This document shows, one piece after another, positions 22,845 to 35,879 of a stretch of DNA of 64,000 bases. The stretch lies in the NCBI RefSeq assembly GCF_945859685.1, contig NC_079147.1, forward strand, positions 303,364,485 to 303,428,484. Reading direction: 5' to 3'. Positions within the stretch are counted from its first letter, which is position 1. Each line of letters starts with the position of its first letter. The translations under genes and the position numbers were made by a program. This DNA is from Eupeodes corollae. Its lineage: Eukaryota > Arthropoda > Insecta > Diptera > Syrphidae. Under the pieces are notes generated by a model. The model was not told the DNA's origin, did not search any database, and saw only the letters and a list, made by a program, of their open reading frames with translations.

Positions 22845-24320
22845 AGCATGAGAAGTTTGCGTTCGAAGATGTTTAAAAGTAGAAATTAAGTTCGAAAGTT
22901 GTATGAATCGAATTTCATAAGTACGTAAATCTAGAATCGAAGCCTGCAAAGATGAAAGTGGAAACATAATAGTGGCACCGCACTCAATGCTGATATGAAA
23001 GGTCCACTTCTTCAGACTGTATAACGGCGACGAAATACCGAATTCCGCTGATAGGCTGTTGATCCATTCAACAAATGCGACGAAACCAAACAATCCCGTT
23101 TTCCTGACATAGAAGAAATTAAGACTGCCGTATATAAACTGAAGTGCAACAAAGCACAAGAAGAAGATGACTTGAATGTAGAACTCTTCAAAGCAGTTGG
23201 AGAAAATTTGGTTAGGAGTATGTACCAACTTATCTGTAAGATATGGTCGGAAGAAAGCATGCCCGACGAACCTAAGGATTGGTCATCCGATACTGAAAAA
23301 GGAGGGCCCTTTAAACTGCACTAACTATAGAGATAGAGATATAGTTAACGTCTTAGGCGCATATTTTCAACAAACTGATAGGTCCTTTTCAGTGTGGTCT
23401 TAGACCAGGAAAGTCCACGGTCGACCAAATATTTACCTTACGGCAGATCCTAAAAAAACCAAGAACATCAAATCGACAATTTCTTTAACATAGTACTTGA
23501 AAGAATAGTGCAGTGCTCCCAAATCACCACCAGAAGCACTATCTTTTAAAAGTCTGTCCATTTCCTAACATATGCTGATGCCATATGCTGGAGAACTCAG
23601 CATGATGTTAATGGGTCTTTTGTAAGTATTAAGGCAGAGGCGGAAAAAATGTGCTTAACGGTTTATGAGGGCAAAACAAGGTATAACAACCTACAACACC
23701 TACGTCTCGGTCAAAATGTCACCGTCGACAGACGTAAAATGAGGTAGTTACGGACTTTGTCCAGCTAGGCCCCCCTATGAACACAGTAAACAACACCAGC
23801 GCTGATATCAAACGAAGAATTACTTTTGCTTAGCGCTGTTTCTTTGGGCTACGGAAGCAGTTGGTTAGTAAAGCCCTCTCTCGAGTTTCCAAAATGTCGC
23901 TATATAAGACCCTCAGCATTCCCGTCCTGCTATAACATGGTGCAGAAGCATGGATCTTGGGTAATTTTGAGAGAAAAGTTCTTCGCTTGATCTATGTTCC
24001 CCTATGCTTGATCTATGTTCCCATAAGAAGAAGTGATTGAATTAGAAGATCGAACGATAAGCTGTTCGGGCTGTACAGCAACGTAGAATAGCCAGAAGGT
24101 TATAAGTAAAACGACAAAGATGAATGGGTCACGTAGAGCGCATGGAAACCAATGCTTCACAAATAAAAGACCGCCGATCAGGTGCCAAGCGGAAGCGGAA
24201 GTGGGAAGCGAACTCACCCAACCTGGAGTGCTCAACTGGTGACATCTAGCTACGGACCGAGCTAGATGGAGAAGTTTGTTAGGTGAGGCCCTATTTCACA
24301 CAGGACTGCAGCACCACCTT
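22845..24320 (+). pseudogene. RTE-type LINE relic (third copy)
   Basis: Starts in the linker after the endonuclease (ESGNIIVAPHSML near 22960). It continues with DIEEIKTAVYKLKCNKAQ, ELFKAVGENLVRSMYQLICK, IWSEESMPDE and a degraded KKGDPLNCTNYR block. QCGLRPGKSTVDQIFTLRQI follows at about 23390. The catalytic box reads TYADA instead of YADD (near 23575). The C-terminal MGHVERMETNA is near 24120. The 3' end is CAGCACCACCTTAAGTAAGT. Large deletions and many stops are present. Confidence 0.8.
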
Positions 24321-24339
24321 AAGTAAGTTACAAGAAATT

Positions 24340-24800
24340 TGTTCTGTTAAGTAAAAATATTAAATTTGGCAAGTGGCTGCCACCAGTTACTCCTCCCCCG
24401 TGAACGCCGAACCATACAGTGGCTTTGAGTGGATGTAATGACTCTTGGTGCATCAGTAGCGCATTTTCAGTGCCCCAGAAACGAAGATTTTGTTTATTGA
24501 TGTAACGCTTAAGTTGAAATGATTATAATAATTTTCAACACAAAACCGTCCTATTCATTGTTGATATTGGGGAGGGCTTGACAGTAAGTCACACGTCATG
24601 AAGTATAAACTAATGGAAATTCTACTCTTTGTACGGGAACACGTGTAAATCTTTTACTTAAATTCGCCATAGAACTCGTCTGGTGATCCCCAATAGTGTG
24701 GCCCTTCGTCTGGTTGACGTTTCTTTGTTCTAAACAACATCGGCAGCTACCGCCATGATATTTTCGACCGAAAACCAGTCTAATAGTGGCCACACCCTGC
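24340..24800 (-). pseudogene. Mariner-like transposase fragment
   Basis: On the minus strand about 24350-24510 reads INKQNLRFWGTENALLMHQE and SLHPLKATVWFGVHGGGVTG, the segment between the first two catalytic residues in the DD41D-like transposases here. Upstream (24600-24780) is a degraded stretch compatible with the preceding region. Both ends are missing. Confidence 0.6.
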
Positions 24801-25279
24801 ATAAGCTTCAGTCTATTCGAGCCTAAAAGTTAAGCGCTGTAATGTTTGCGAAGTTGGAGCAACACGAGTAAGAATTTTGTATATCTGTGTTGACTCTGTT
24901 AAACCGTAATAGAACAGTAAAGAAGATTATATGTAAACCTTCCGAATAGTGCCCATTCTTCGGATAATAAGACTGTTGAAATTAGATATTATTCGGATAC
25001 TATCGGATTGTCACGAAAATCGAGCGGATCTGGTTCCTATATCCGAAACTTATATTTCTCATTTAACTAACTAAATATTTGACATTATTCATATAATTCA
25101 GATATCCATTGTTACATTAATATGTATCCGAATAGTTTTCAGACTGTGACTTTGAAGGACGTTTATATATAAAATCAATACATCTCAATATTGTTTGAAA
25201 TTTTTCAATAATAATACGATACAGAAATATTTTTCGAATGCACTTTTTGTTATTACAATCTAAATTGGTAATAACTTAC

Positions 25280-25610
25280 CACATTTCCACCACAGGAGCT
25301 ACGAAATATACAGTCCATTCCATAAGTCCAATTGTTTCACTACTTTTTAAATCAAAAGCTGCTTAAATATTGGCATTGAAAACTTCAATAGTTCCTAGTT
25401 TATCGACATAAACCAATGGCTTAAAAAGGGGCATACAAAGTAATCGAGAGAAGTGAAGTCGTACGAATGAGGAAATAGAGTTGTCATCTAAATTGAATTT
25501 GCTTTTTGATAATTGAATTGGGCATCTTTTTGAAGCAGTTCCTTCCTTATTTCGAAAGAAATATTGACCGATGATGCCACCAGCAGCGTGTAAACGTACC
25601 AAACATTCAA
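25280..25610 (-). pseudogene. Mariner-like transposase fragment
   Basis: The minus-strand ORF at 25363-25602 begins AAGGIIGQYFFRNKEGT (relatives: GGIIGPYFFEN) and jumps to KPLVYVDKLGTIEVFNANI, the C-terminal block, so the second and third catalytic regions are largely deleted. The frame continues degraded to about 25280. Confidence 0.65.
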
Positions 25611-28600
25611 TTTTAATGGATGAAATTTTGATTATTTTAAAGATGTACGCCCATTAAACCAAAAAGGACATGTTCTATTAACTTTACAAACAGACTTACT
25701 TCTGTCAAACTAAATTTCCACAATCTGAATCTGTTCTTGTGATAATCAAATCGTGATGAATTACCAAGCTTTTTTGTACAGAAACTTCAACACAGTTTGG
25801 CATTTTCAACTGTCAAACCATAGTCAACAAGTATCAAAATGTTTTATATAGCTTTAAAATCACAACAAACAAGGAAATACATTACCCAAATTTGTTAAAA
25901 CCTAATGCCAGGGTCTTAGAATTGTTCTACTTCAAGAATGTTCTAATTTTTTACTTATTTAATAACTTTTTAAAATAAACTTGCTTTTTTTTTAAACCAA
26001 ACACTTGAACACTCCTTAAAATTGGCAGTTCCTAAAATACCGAACAGACCTAAATCGAGAAAATGGTTTTGTTAATTTGAAACGTCAGAAATTTAGATGT
26101 TAAGGTAGCCATTTTGTAATCTTAACTTAAATAAAATATAAACAGGTTTTCTGAAGCTAAAATTGTTTCAAGTTTTCTAAATAATGAATCTAGTGTCTTA
26201 CTTAAAAATTTAGATTAAACATTTTGTTCAAATATTTTAAATTAGAAAACGACATATTGTCGAGGAGTCGTAATTTTAAATTATGTTGTGTTTATTTTAA
26301 TTCTCAAACCAAATAATTTTTTCTTTGAGCCAATACCTTTAGAAAAGCTTATCATATCCGTTGCATAGGTAGGTTTTTAAGTTTCCGAAAGTCCTATATT
26401 TTTTTAAATTCTTGAGTTAATGAGGTTAATCTCTAATGGTTAACCTTTAACGATCCCAATTTAAGTTTATGCAACAAAATCCTTTTTATGAATTTCTTCT
26501 CAAAGAAAATATTTGCATAGAAGTTCTTGCAAAACAGATCGCTTAGTGATTAAACGAGAAACCGTAAATGAAAGTGTAAACTTCGTCGTCAATTTTGACA
26601 TATCAGCTTCGGCTTTAGTCGGTAACACAGATTTGCCTGCAATTTTGTAATTAAAATCCGTGCTAAGCACCAGAACAACTTCCTCTGATTTTCTTTTAAA
26701 ATTCTTGGAATTATTAATAAGGAAAACATGTTATTGGATTTTTCAAGGAATAGAGAAAATAAGAGAAAAAATCATTCAATCTTAAAATTCCAATTAAATC
26801 ATTAATACGATCTTTTCTATTGGACGTAATTTCATTGTAGGTTTGTTCTCATTTTTAATTTCTTTCTTTTTCTTAAGTGGAAATTCTTATAAAGTTATCA
26901 TGTAGTTATCATTAATTATTTATAAATTGTTGTAGAGCTTTGACACAGTGGAATATAAGACGAAGCGTAGGTATAAAAGGTAATTAAGTTTTGTAGTTAA
27001 AAAGTAACAACACCTGCTTCCTCATCCTTGACTTAAGGAATTTCTATGGACATTTAAAAGTAAGGGTAGGAATGTCAAGCGATTGTAAAAATATTTCGTT
27101 GTCCTACAAACATTTCTTATGGAACTGTGTTTTCTATATCATAGAATTGTTTTCACAGGTGTTTTATTTTTGGAATAAATGCCTTGACATTTTTTTCGGC
27201 ACAAACATATCCAAGAAATATAAGTTATGAACTCTTAAAAAGAAATATTAAACATCAAGAGGAAGAAAAAAGGTAGTAAATTATATACAATTGAATAATA
27301 AACCAAATATTGGGAAATAGAAGAATTAATGGATAATATGAGTTTAAAACTTTTCTAATACGTAACTAGGCTAAAACCTACATAGGAGTTCGGTTCGAAA
27401 AAAAGTTGCAACAATAAATTTATAACTTTATTGAATAAGTACAACAGTTTTTCTAGTTTGCTGCAGATAAGAGTTCCTTTAGCACATTTTTGAATTTAAA
27501 AAATATGGAAGAAGTGAAATATCAAAGGGTATTAAGCCTAATTCTAGAAATTGATCTCATGAGCGCTTATCTCCATATTATTGAGTTTCTTCAAAAATGG
27601 GTTTACGTCAAAAATTGTCTTAAAATTGTTTTGAATTTTTAGTTTTCATCCACAACAATTATTGAAAGACCAAATGTACAGAAAAAGTTTTTAAGAAATT
27701 TTCTATATTCAGTTGAATGGAGGCAGTTTTTGAAATAGATAATTGCCCAATTTAAGAACGGAGATTTAACTATAGTTCGTATCTTATTGGGAAGTCTGGG
27801 CTCCAATATCCATTATCCAAAGACTGCCATAACGTTGAAAATGTTGCAAGTGGTACAAATTGTTTCAAGTGGATCCAGGAAGCGTTAAAACAAGGCAGGG
27901 TTAGGACGACTGTCAAAATAAACCTATGAGTTACAAGACAACAATACCAAAGAATGTGTGTTCCAAAATCACTAATTGACAGTTACTAGCCTTGTTAGAA
28001 TATTGGAAACAAATTTTGAGTTACCAGTTAGGCCTCAGAAAAGTAAAATGTGTATGAGTTGCCAACAGCTCACAACTTATGCTCTCGTAATTCGTGGTCA
28101 TTTCACCAAAAACTCGTCGAAAATCGTTTTGCAACTGACGTATTCGCATGACTAAGTATTATCTGACTTTAAGGTTATGTGACCTCCGTGGATATAATAT
28201 ATTCTACATCGATAGAAGAGGTAAGAACCCAAATGCAGAATTAATTGTAGCATATACAAAAGAGAGCCTTGCAACATATTTTTTAAATTTGAAAGAAAAC
28301 CGTTAGGGAATGGATTGTATTCAGAGGGGTGGGGGGAGGTGTTATATTTGAGCACTTTTATGGAGATGATTAAAGAAAAATAAATATTAATCTAGACAAT
28401 CTAAATAAAATGGAAAATGGACTTCAAAAAATTCCGAAAATGCTGAATCTTAGTAAAGAGCTAGTGTAACATAGCAACAAATTTTTAGAGGGGTGAAAGG
28501 GGGTCAAGAACCTAACTCTAAGGTTATTTTTTGTCAAATGTTTAGGTAAAGTTTGCAGCTCATCACATTTTACAAGATGGAATATGAAAGAGTACATGAA

Positions 28601-29449
28601 AGCCCATTCGATGAAAGAGCATTTAGAGCCACTAGACAAAGCTTCTGATGCTGTTTTTGATAAAGGAGTAAGAAGTAACCTTATCAGCCTCCCATCTTCA
28701 TACACAAAAGAATCACGATTCTAACACGAGCTCCCAAAGCATTTGAGCTATGGTCTATTTCACTTATAGCTTTTTTTAAAAAGAAGCTCTTATTAATTGA
28801 ACTTTCATCTTTCATGTCTAAAAAGTAATTCTTATAAATTCACTCCATCAATGAATACGCCCGAAAACTGCAAGAGAAAACTGCCACTGTCATGCGATTT
28901 TCTGAAGATGAAACAAAAACAAAAAGAGCTCAAAGGTTTCAGCAAACATATTGCAAAACCATCAATTTTATGGTTGCTGGCAAAAAGGTCCTCTGATGCA
29001 CAAAACCAAAAAACCTTTCCAAAAAAAACATAAAAATTCAATAAATTGAGTTATGTACCATTTCTATCTCCATTACTGTACCGCATCACCATCCACATCA
29101 ACATCCATCCATCCAACCAACCATCCATCCATTGCTATCGTTCCTCACACGTTGCCAACCCTGCCTGAGACCCTGAGAGAGCGCCGAGTTTTGAAAAGAA
29201 AAATATTTGCACATAGAGTGTGCAATGAGAAATGATGTGTATGCATGCATGACATTAGGACATTTTCACGGATTGTCATACACAACTAATAGACATAAAT
29301 TTCTGAAAGCATACTTTGTGTAGTTCTCGGATAAAAATACAAAAACAACAACAACAACAAAAACACATTTGTCCCTATTTTTATAGATAGATATTTACAT
29401 ATAGCCTCATAAGGATATAGATACTGCATATGGATTCATATTTAGATAC
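25611..29449. other. Long stretch without a supported gene
   Basis: A+T-rich. 27780-28150 has slightly more coding-like composition on the plus strand but all frames are broken and I could not assign a family. 28797-29041 gives small frames on both strands without motifs. 29090-29130 is a CATC/CAAC simple repeat. No splice-compatible exon stood out. Confidence 0.35.
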
Positions 29450-29459
29450 ATTATTACCT

Positions 29460-31032
29460 TAGGCTTGCCAGATTGGGCTACTTTTTCAAAATTGGGCTAT
29501 TTTTCATTTTAAAAATTTACGAGAAAAATTTAGTATTACGGCCAAATGTGTATAAACACAACATCTTTGGATTGTCAGAACTTAAAAAAAATACAACAGA
29601 CTGCTTATACCACAATCAAAACATAATTGGGTTATAAATGATTTAAAGAGAACATTTCTGGCTTCCCATATTGGGCTATTTATAGCAAAAGGGCATTTTT
29701 CCTTTCAAAAATGCCGTACAAATAAATAATTATGACAGCTCGTTTATAATTAGGCTGTATATAAACCACATTTAATCTTCGTGGCATTTTTCTTCTTACA
29801 AATAAATGATCTATGTGAATAGAATAGTTTTCATTGCGAGATTGAGCTATTAATCGGTAAATTGGGCTATTTGTTCCGTAATTGCCGAAAGACAACTTTT
29901 ATAAGGGTATGAAAAGCTAAATTCTAATCCTTACTATATGTTTTTCGTAGAAATAAAATTGATACTAACACAAACATTTTGCTTGTCATTTTGGGCTATT
30001 TATGTTTAATTGGTATATTTTTTCAAATTTACAGACAAAAAAGTTAGTATTACAGGAGAATCATAATTAACTATAAAAATACCAAACCTTATTTCATGTG
30101 ACATTTGCCTTATCTGAAAAGACCAAACCGTTTTTGGATTGTAGAAAAGTTTTGTTGCCAGATTGAGCTATTCATCAGAAATTCGGATATTTTTTTCCAT
30201 AATTGCGGATATATAGCTTCTTGTATGACAACCCAATTATAATTGCTAAATTGTTATCCTCATTATGTGTTTTTCGCACAAGTTAAAATTATATTAACAA
30301 AAATATTTTGATTGTCAGATTGGGCTATTTATCGTTAATTGGTCTATTTTTTCCAAAATTGTCGACAGAAAAATTAGTATGACAGATTATCATGGTTGAG
30401 CTATAAATAAGCCCAAACCTTACAACCGGTGAAATTTGTCTTATCTGAAATAGACCAAACCAATTTCCACTGGTAGAATTGAGCTATTATTTGGAAATTG
30501 AGCTATCTTTCTCCATAATTAGTATGACATACTTGGCTATAAAAAACCTAAATCTTGTATAAGGTGATATTTTTATTAAGACGAATATATGATAAACACT
30601 GAACATTTTCGCCTATTAAATTGGGCTATTTATCAGAAACTGAGCTACTTTTGTCTGACTGGACGATCATATCTGGGCTCATCTATTTTTAGTGACAAAA
30701 ATCCCTTACTATTATTTTCCCTCATTACTTCTATGGTACAAATAAGTCTTTATTCAAGCTAAATGTGTTTCTGGCTTTGATTAATGTTGGTCTAATTTGG
30801 GCTACTTGTTTGGTGAGTCCGATTTTTGTTAATAAATAAATTTCACAAAAGCTTTACATTTCATTTTTTCTTATCATTTCTTATAATTCAAAGAAATGGT
30901 AATTATTTTTACTAGTTTTTTCTTTAAATTAAAATTGGGCTAATTTGGGCTACTCGTTTGTTGAGTCCAATTTTTGGCCACAAATAAAATTAGATTGGGC
31001 TATCAAGCTAGTTTTGGCACTTGGCAACCCTG
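29460..31032. mobile_element. 1.57-kb repeat-filled element with TTGCCA ends
   Basis: Left end TAGGCTTGCCAGATTGGGCT; right end reverse-complements to CAGGGTTGCCAAGTGCC. The flanks ATTATTACCT (29450-29459) and ATTATAACCT (31033-31042) match 9 of 10, like a target-site duplication. The interior consists of about ten diverged units of roughly 140-175 bp, each marked by ATTGGGCTATTTAT or ATTGAGCTAT (for example 29670, 29841, 29990, 30162, 30319, 30478, 30620, 30795). No long open frame. It resembles a non-autonomous DNA transposon expanded by internal tandem duplication; the superfamily is not clear. Confidence 0.6.
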
Positions 31033-31042
31033 ATTATAACCT

Positions 31043-34000
31043 CTATGTCTTTCATCTTATATTTTTTTTGATTTAATGCAACCTACGACAACGCCGCTCC
31101 GCCACACCGCGGTACCTGCACAAGTTCATAAAGAAAGATGACAATAGGTAGATTTTCCTATGAAATAAATAAAAAATATATATGTACATAAGAAAACACA
31201 CATTTTTATACAACAAAATTTTACCTACCTATATTTTTGTTCATTATATAAGTTAAGAAAATGCTACATTTAGGGATGAAAAAAAGACCTGACTCAAAGG
31301 GGTAAATGGGGTGGAGAGGCGCAAATAAATTAGCTTTACATCTTTGCCTCGCTTGTAATCTGTAAACTTACTTACCTATGGCACACACAGTCCTTGTTGT
31401 TTTTGTTGTTGTTCTTGTTTTTTTTTTTGGTTTTTTGACGCTTACTTCTTTTTTTAAAAATATCACACAAACTTACACTCTGGCGCAGCACTCAAAATAT
31501 TGCTGTATATATGCAAAAAAAAAATATATAAATCACGAGAGATTTTTGTTTTTTTTTCGGTTTGCCTACTTTTTATAAAGTTAATTAATTATTAACTTTG
31601 AAAAACTTGAAAAAACGAAAACATAGAATTTTAATCCAGTGTTTTGTAGGAAAATTCGTTCTGTTTTTCACTAATTTTAAATATAATTTAGTTAAAAAAT
31701 AAATGTAGTTACTTTAGTTTCCAAATTTGGCACACAATTGTTTAGAAATTCTATTCAAAATCAGTTTTCTATGTTTTTTCTATGTTTTTCTGTTTTTAAT
31801 TTTTTGGATATTTTGAATAAATTAATATTACAACACACTGTTGGTTTATGTATATTGATTTTTTTTAAAACTTCCGTGTTGGAATTTTATAGCAGTTAAG
31901 TTTTTTAAGTGTTTTTTTTTGCTGTTCTTGTCTTTTGTTTTATTTCGAAAGGATGCGGGAACGAAAAACGTAGAATCACGTAGAATCACACACAGTTTCA
32001 ATTCTGAATTCTAATGATGATGGTTAAGGCTAAAGGACCTTTTGATGAGTTTTTTTTGTTCGTATTCTCAAATCTCAACACTGCGGGAGTATCAGTTCAG
32101 TATAATAATATGCAAGCAAGCTTGTTGTAAGGTTAGATGTTTGACGATGATGGGTGCCTTGAGAAATTAATAACCTTTTTGCTTGTCGAGTGGTTTAGGT
32201 TTTCTGTATTTATTTTTAATTACATATATTGAAGGATATGAATTGAATATTTTGTGGTTTAAGGTTTTCCAGGTTGGTGTTTATAAATTGCCTTATTTTA
32301 ATTTTGGTTTTTGTTTTCTTAAACTTTGAAGGGAGAGATATTTGGATTTAAATGGCGGATTTGAGAGAAAAAAATGTGTGTTGTGTGTTACGTCGTTCCA
32401 ACGCTCAAATAAAATTCGGCCCGAACTGTTCTAATTTGCCCTGAAGACTGAAGAGATTTTTCAACGAAAAGAAAACTCTGAGCCTCATGAGCTGCCTCTG
32501 CCCTTGCTTCTATCCCGCTGCCTTTGCCTGACAATGTTGGGGTTGGGTTGGGGAAATACACCTTTCTTTTTTGATTGATTTTCCCAGTGAGGAAAATTCT
32601 TCTTCACACATACAATGAGGAAATCGGTGTAACGGTACTGCAGCGCAATGTTCGCTTGTATTTCCTCTCTCAAGTTGGTGTTCGTGGTCGTGTAGTTACA
32701 CCTAAATTAAGTACTATGAACTTATGCTGATGGGAAAAAGATTTTCCCGCTCGCATTCGGTGAGCGTTTTGGTTTTTTTAATTCTGCACTTTTATTTTTG
32801 TTTCAATTTTCTCCGTGCGCAAAAGTTTTTGAAATTAACTTTCTGAGTGCTCTCTCTGCGTCTATATGAGAACCCAAAAGTGGTAGGCATCCCTTTTTCG
32901 AGTGGTAGCGTCTTTTATGGGGCATGGACGACGACCGCGACGCACGGTGGTGCCGAGAGTTGACGGAACAAAACACATGCTGACTATATGCAAATTGCAC
33001 ACATGGAGGACGTGAGGACATGAGGACATGCGGATATTAAAGAATCCTTTTATTTTTGTGTTTTCTTCGCATCTAAGGGTGTACGGGTGGAGGACATGAT
33101 GAATACAATAATATTGAGGGTGTTTTTTTGTTGTTGTTGTTTGTTGTTTTTCTTATTTTTAAACAAAATATACTTGAAGTCAGGTGCGAGAGGAAGGGAT
33201 GATGTTTGGGGTGTTTTTTAAGGGGGCAAAGTGATAGGAAGGAAATTTTTTGAGTTGGCGCAAAAGCAACGAGTGGTATAATTTTGAGTTTGTTTCAAAA
33301 TGGGGAAAATATCGATGGTGAATTTTAAATTTCATTCATTCATTTAAAATTGATGGAAGCAAAGCGAACAACAGCACAAGAATAACACAGCTAAGCACAC
33401 AAAGTAAAGTAAAGGATATGCGATGGGGTTTATATATGTATTTTGAAGAAAGTCGTATAAGCATTTCTGTGGTTTAATGGTCGTAATAAGGAACATTAAA
33501 GGTCGATTCGACAAAGTAGTTATAATATGTAGATCTTTTGTGGTCTATAAACTAGTTTTGTGGGTTTTTAAAAAAGGTATAGTAACTATGTGTTCATATT
33601 ATGAACATCAAACTCGTATATTTGAGGTTTGTTTTTTTGTTGTTGTTGTTAATATTTGATGAGCAATTATTATATATTATAGAAGTAAGTACACATATCT
33701 CTTATTATTCAAAGGAACCAGAAATATGTATACCTACCTATTGTTTTAAAATATGAAAAAGTTCATTCCCTCAAAAATTTACATATGATATTTTTGGTAA
33801 GCCATGAATTAAAATTATTATTTACAGAACTTTAATCAAAAGTTGAAGTTCAAGTTGTTGTTTTGTGTCGAAAAAGTAGGGACGTCAAATCAATTTGGTA
33901 GTATTTTAAGTATAAGATTTTAATTAATGAAAAAGAAGACTTACTTTTATTTTTTTTAAAACAATTAGCAAATTTTGTATATGAGTTGAAATATATTTCT

Positions 34001-34106
34001 TTGTTATAAATATATTTGGGACGAAATCAATTTTTCATGAATTTTAAGTTTTATTTTTTTGTAAATAAACCGTACATTTTTTTGAATAATTTAATGCTAA
34101 TTATAT
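31043..34106. other. No supported gene
   Basis: 31080-31120 and 32480-33060 are the least A+T-rich parts of this stretch. Small minus-strand frames at 32485-32673 and 32803-33021 are Arg/Ser-rich but match nothing I know. T-rich tracts occur near 31400-31560 and 33120-33160. No transposon families of this window recur here, so it may be unique DNA near a gene outside the window. Confidence 0.4.
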
Positions 34107-35298
34107 AAAAAGAGGCTGGGATACGACCCACACTGATAACTTCCCATCCCGTCTGTCGATTTGTCTTGCTTAAAAGTTTGTCTATATGTACTTTATCAAT
34201 TTTTACCAAATTTGCGTACTATTTTTTGTAGATTTTATTTTTTATGAAAAAATGGATTGTTGGATTTTTATATAAAAATTACTGAATATCGAAAACAGTA
34301 TTTTATGTGAAATAAAATAAGTTTGAAGCCAATATTTTTAATTTTTGAAAAGCTATTTGAGTCGAAAGTAAATTTTTACCATGTTTTAGTATTGTTTTTT
34401 TTTAGAGTTTTATTTTTTGTAGGAGAACTGTCAATTCGATTTTTTCAAAATTTTAGTGATTGTTGACAACAATATTTTTTGAAAGATTAAAGTAAATTAA
34501 AGACAATAACGCGAAGTTTTGAAAAGATATTTGAGTCGAAAATCAATTTTTACCGACTTTTATAAATTGTTTTTAGGTTTTTATTTTTTGTAAAAAAACT
34601 TTCATTTCGATTTCTCTCAACATTTTTTTCAGAATGCTGAAAACAATATTTCGTATAAGATAAAATAAATTTTAAACCTAAATTTCAAGTTTTTTTAAAA
34701 GATATTTGAATCCATACTCAATTTTTACCAACTTTGAGTAATGTTGTTCTTAGATTTTTATTTTTTATAAAAAATCTGTCACTTCGATTTTTCTCAAAAA
34801 TTTATCAGATGTCAAAAACATTTTTCTTCGTTGCACAAAATTGTTTTGGAGATGTAATCATATTTTAGTCGTAAAATTTTGGAGGTGAACATTTTTTTTT
34901 AGTTTTTTTGATTTATAAAAAAACCGTTGTATGGTTTTTTTTTCAAAAATATACTTCTTAGCTATTACGTAACAATATATTATATAAAATTTATTTCAAG
35001 TCTCTAGCGTTTTTGGTTCGTTAGATATTTAGGGTTAACCAAAATGTTAACCTTTTTTTCAAACTGCTATGGTAAAAAAACCACCCACGCATTATCTGTA
35101 TAACAAAATTTATTTGAAATCGATATCTCTTCTGGTTCTTGAGCTATGGACGACGAAAAAACGTCGCGAACGTACGTACACACGCACGCACAGACATATT
35201 TCTAAAAATCTTTTATTTCGACTTTGAAACGTCGAGAAATGACAAAATTTTCAATTTGACAAATCGGACTCATTACATTGACTTCCTATGGGAAGTTA
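34107..35298 (-). mobile_element. HINE/DINE-1-like element, copy 8
   Basis: Reverse-orientation near full-length copy. The left edge is the T-run and AGCCTC/GGGATGCGACCCAC 3' end with TAACTTCCC-type sequence next to it. The right edge is CCTATGGGAAGTTA, the 5' end. It has five internal units (CTGTCAATTCGATTTTT-like tracts near 34430, 34600, 34775). The ACGTACGTACACACGCACGC segment at about 35170 is the variable microsatellite. The 62-residue ORF at 35139 is derived from the 5' block and is not a gene. Confidence 0.7.
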
Positions 35299-35879
35299 AT
35301 ATCCTTCATGAGATGAAACAATTTTGAATTAAGAATCTTACAAGATATTTGAGTTCAAAATTAATTTTTAACAATTTCTAGAAGTGTTTTTTTATTTTTT
35401 GCCATTAAAACTTTCAATTGGATTTTTCTGAAAGTTGGAACACATATCAAAAAACTCATTTTCGAAGTAAAAACAATGAAGTTTATAGGTTTGGGTGGTA
35501 TTTGACATGAACCAAATTATTCAAATCTTTTTTTTTTTAATTGCATTTATAAAAAAAAACTCAACGATTTACCACTAAACGACTTTTTGAATTTGTTACA
35601 ATTATTATTTATAAAACCATAGTACCTTGCAACATCGTATCATGATATGATTACAAATTTGGTTTTCTTGGGAATGAGAACTTTTATCTCAAACAGACCT
35701 AAGGAAAACGTATGATTTGATTCGAGCTGTATAGAGGTTATTAGGGTAAAAGGGGTAAGTTCCCATTGTTTTAAAGCCAATCCAAATGAGTAAAACCGAA
35801 ATAATTTCAAGTAAGCCAGGAAGACCTGCAACGCCCATATACAACGGACAACACTTTAACAGGACAGGAAATTTTTTCG
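35299..35879. other. No supported gene
   Basis: A+T-rich flank between the HINE copy and the next LINE. 35640-35922 has two overlapping minus-strand frames without known motifs. Confidence 0.35.
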
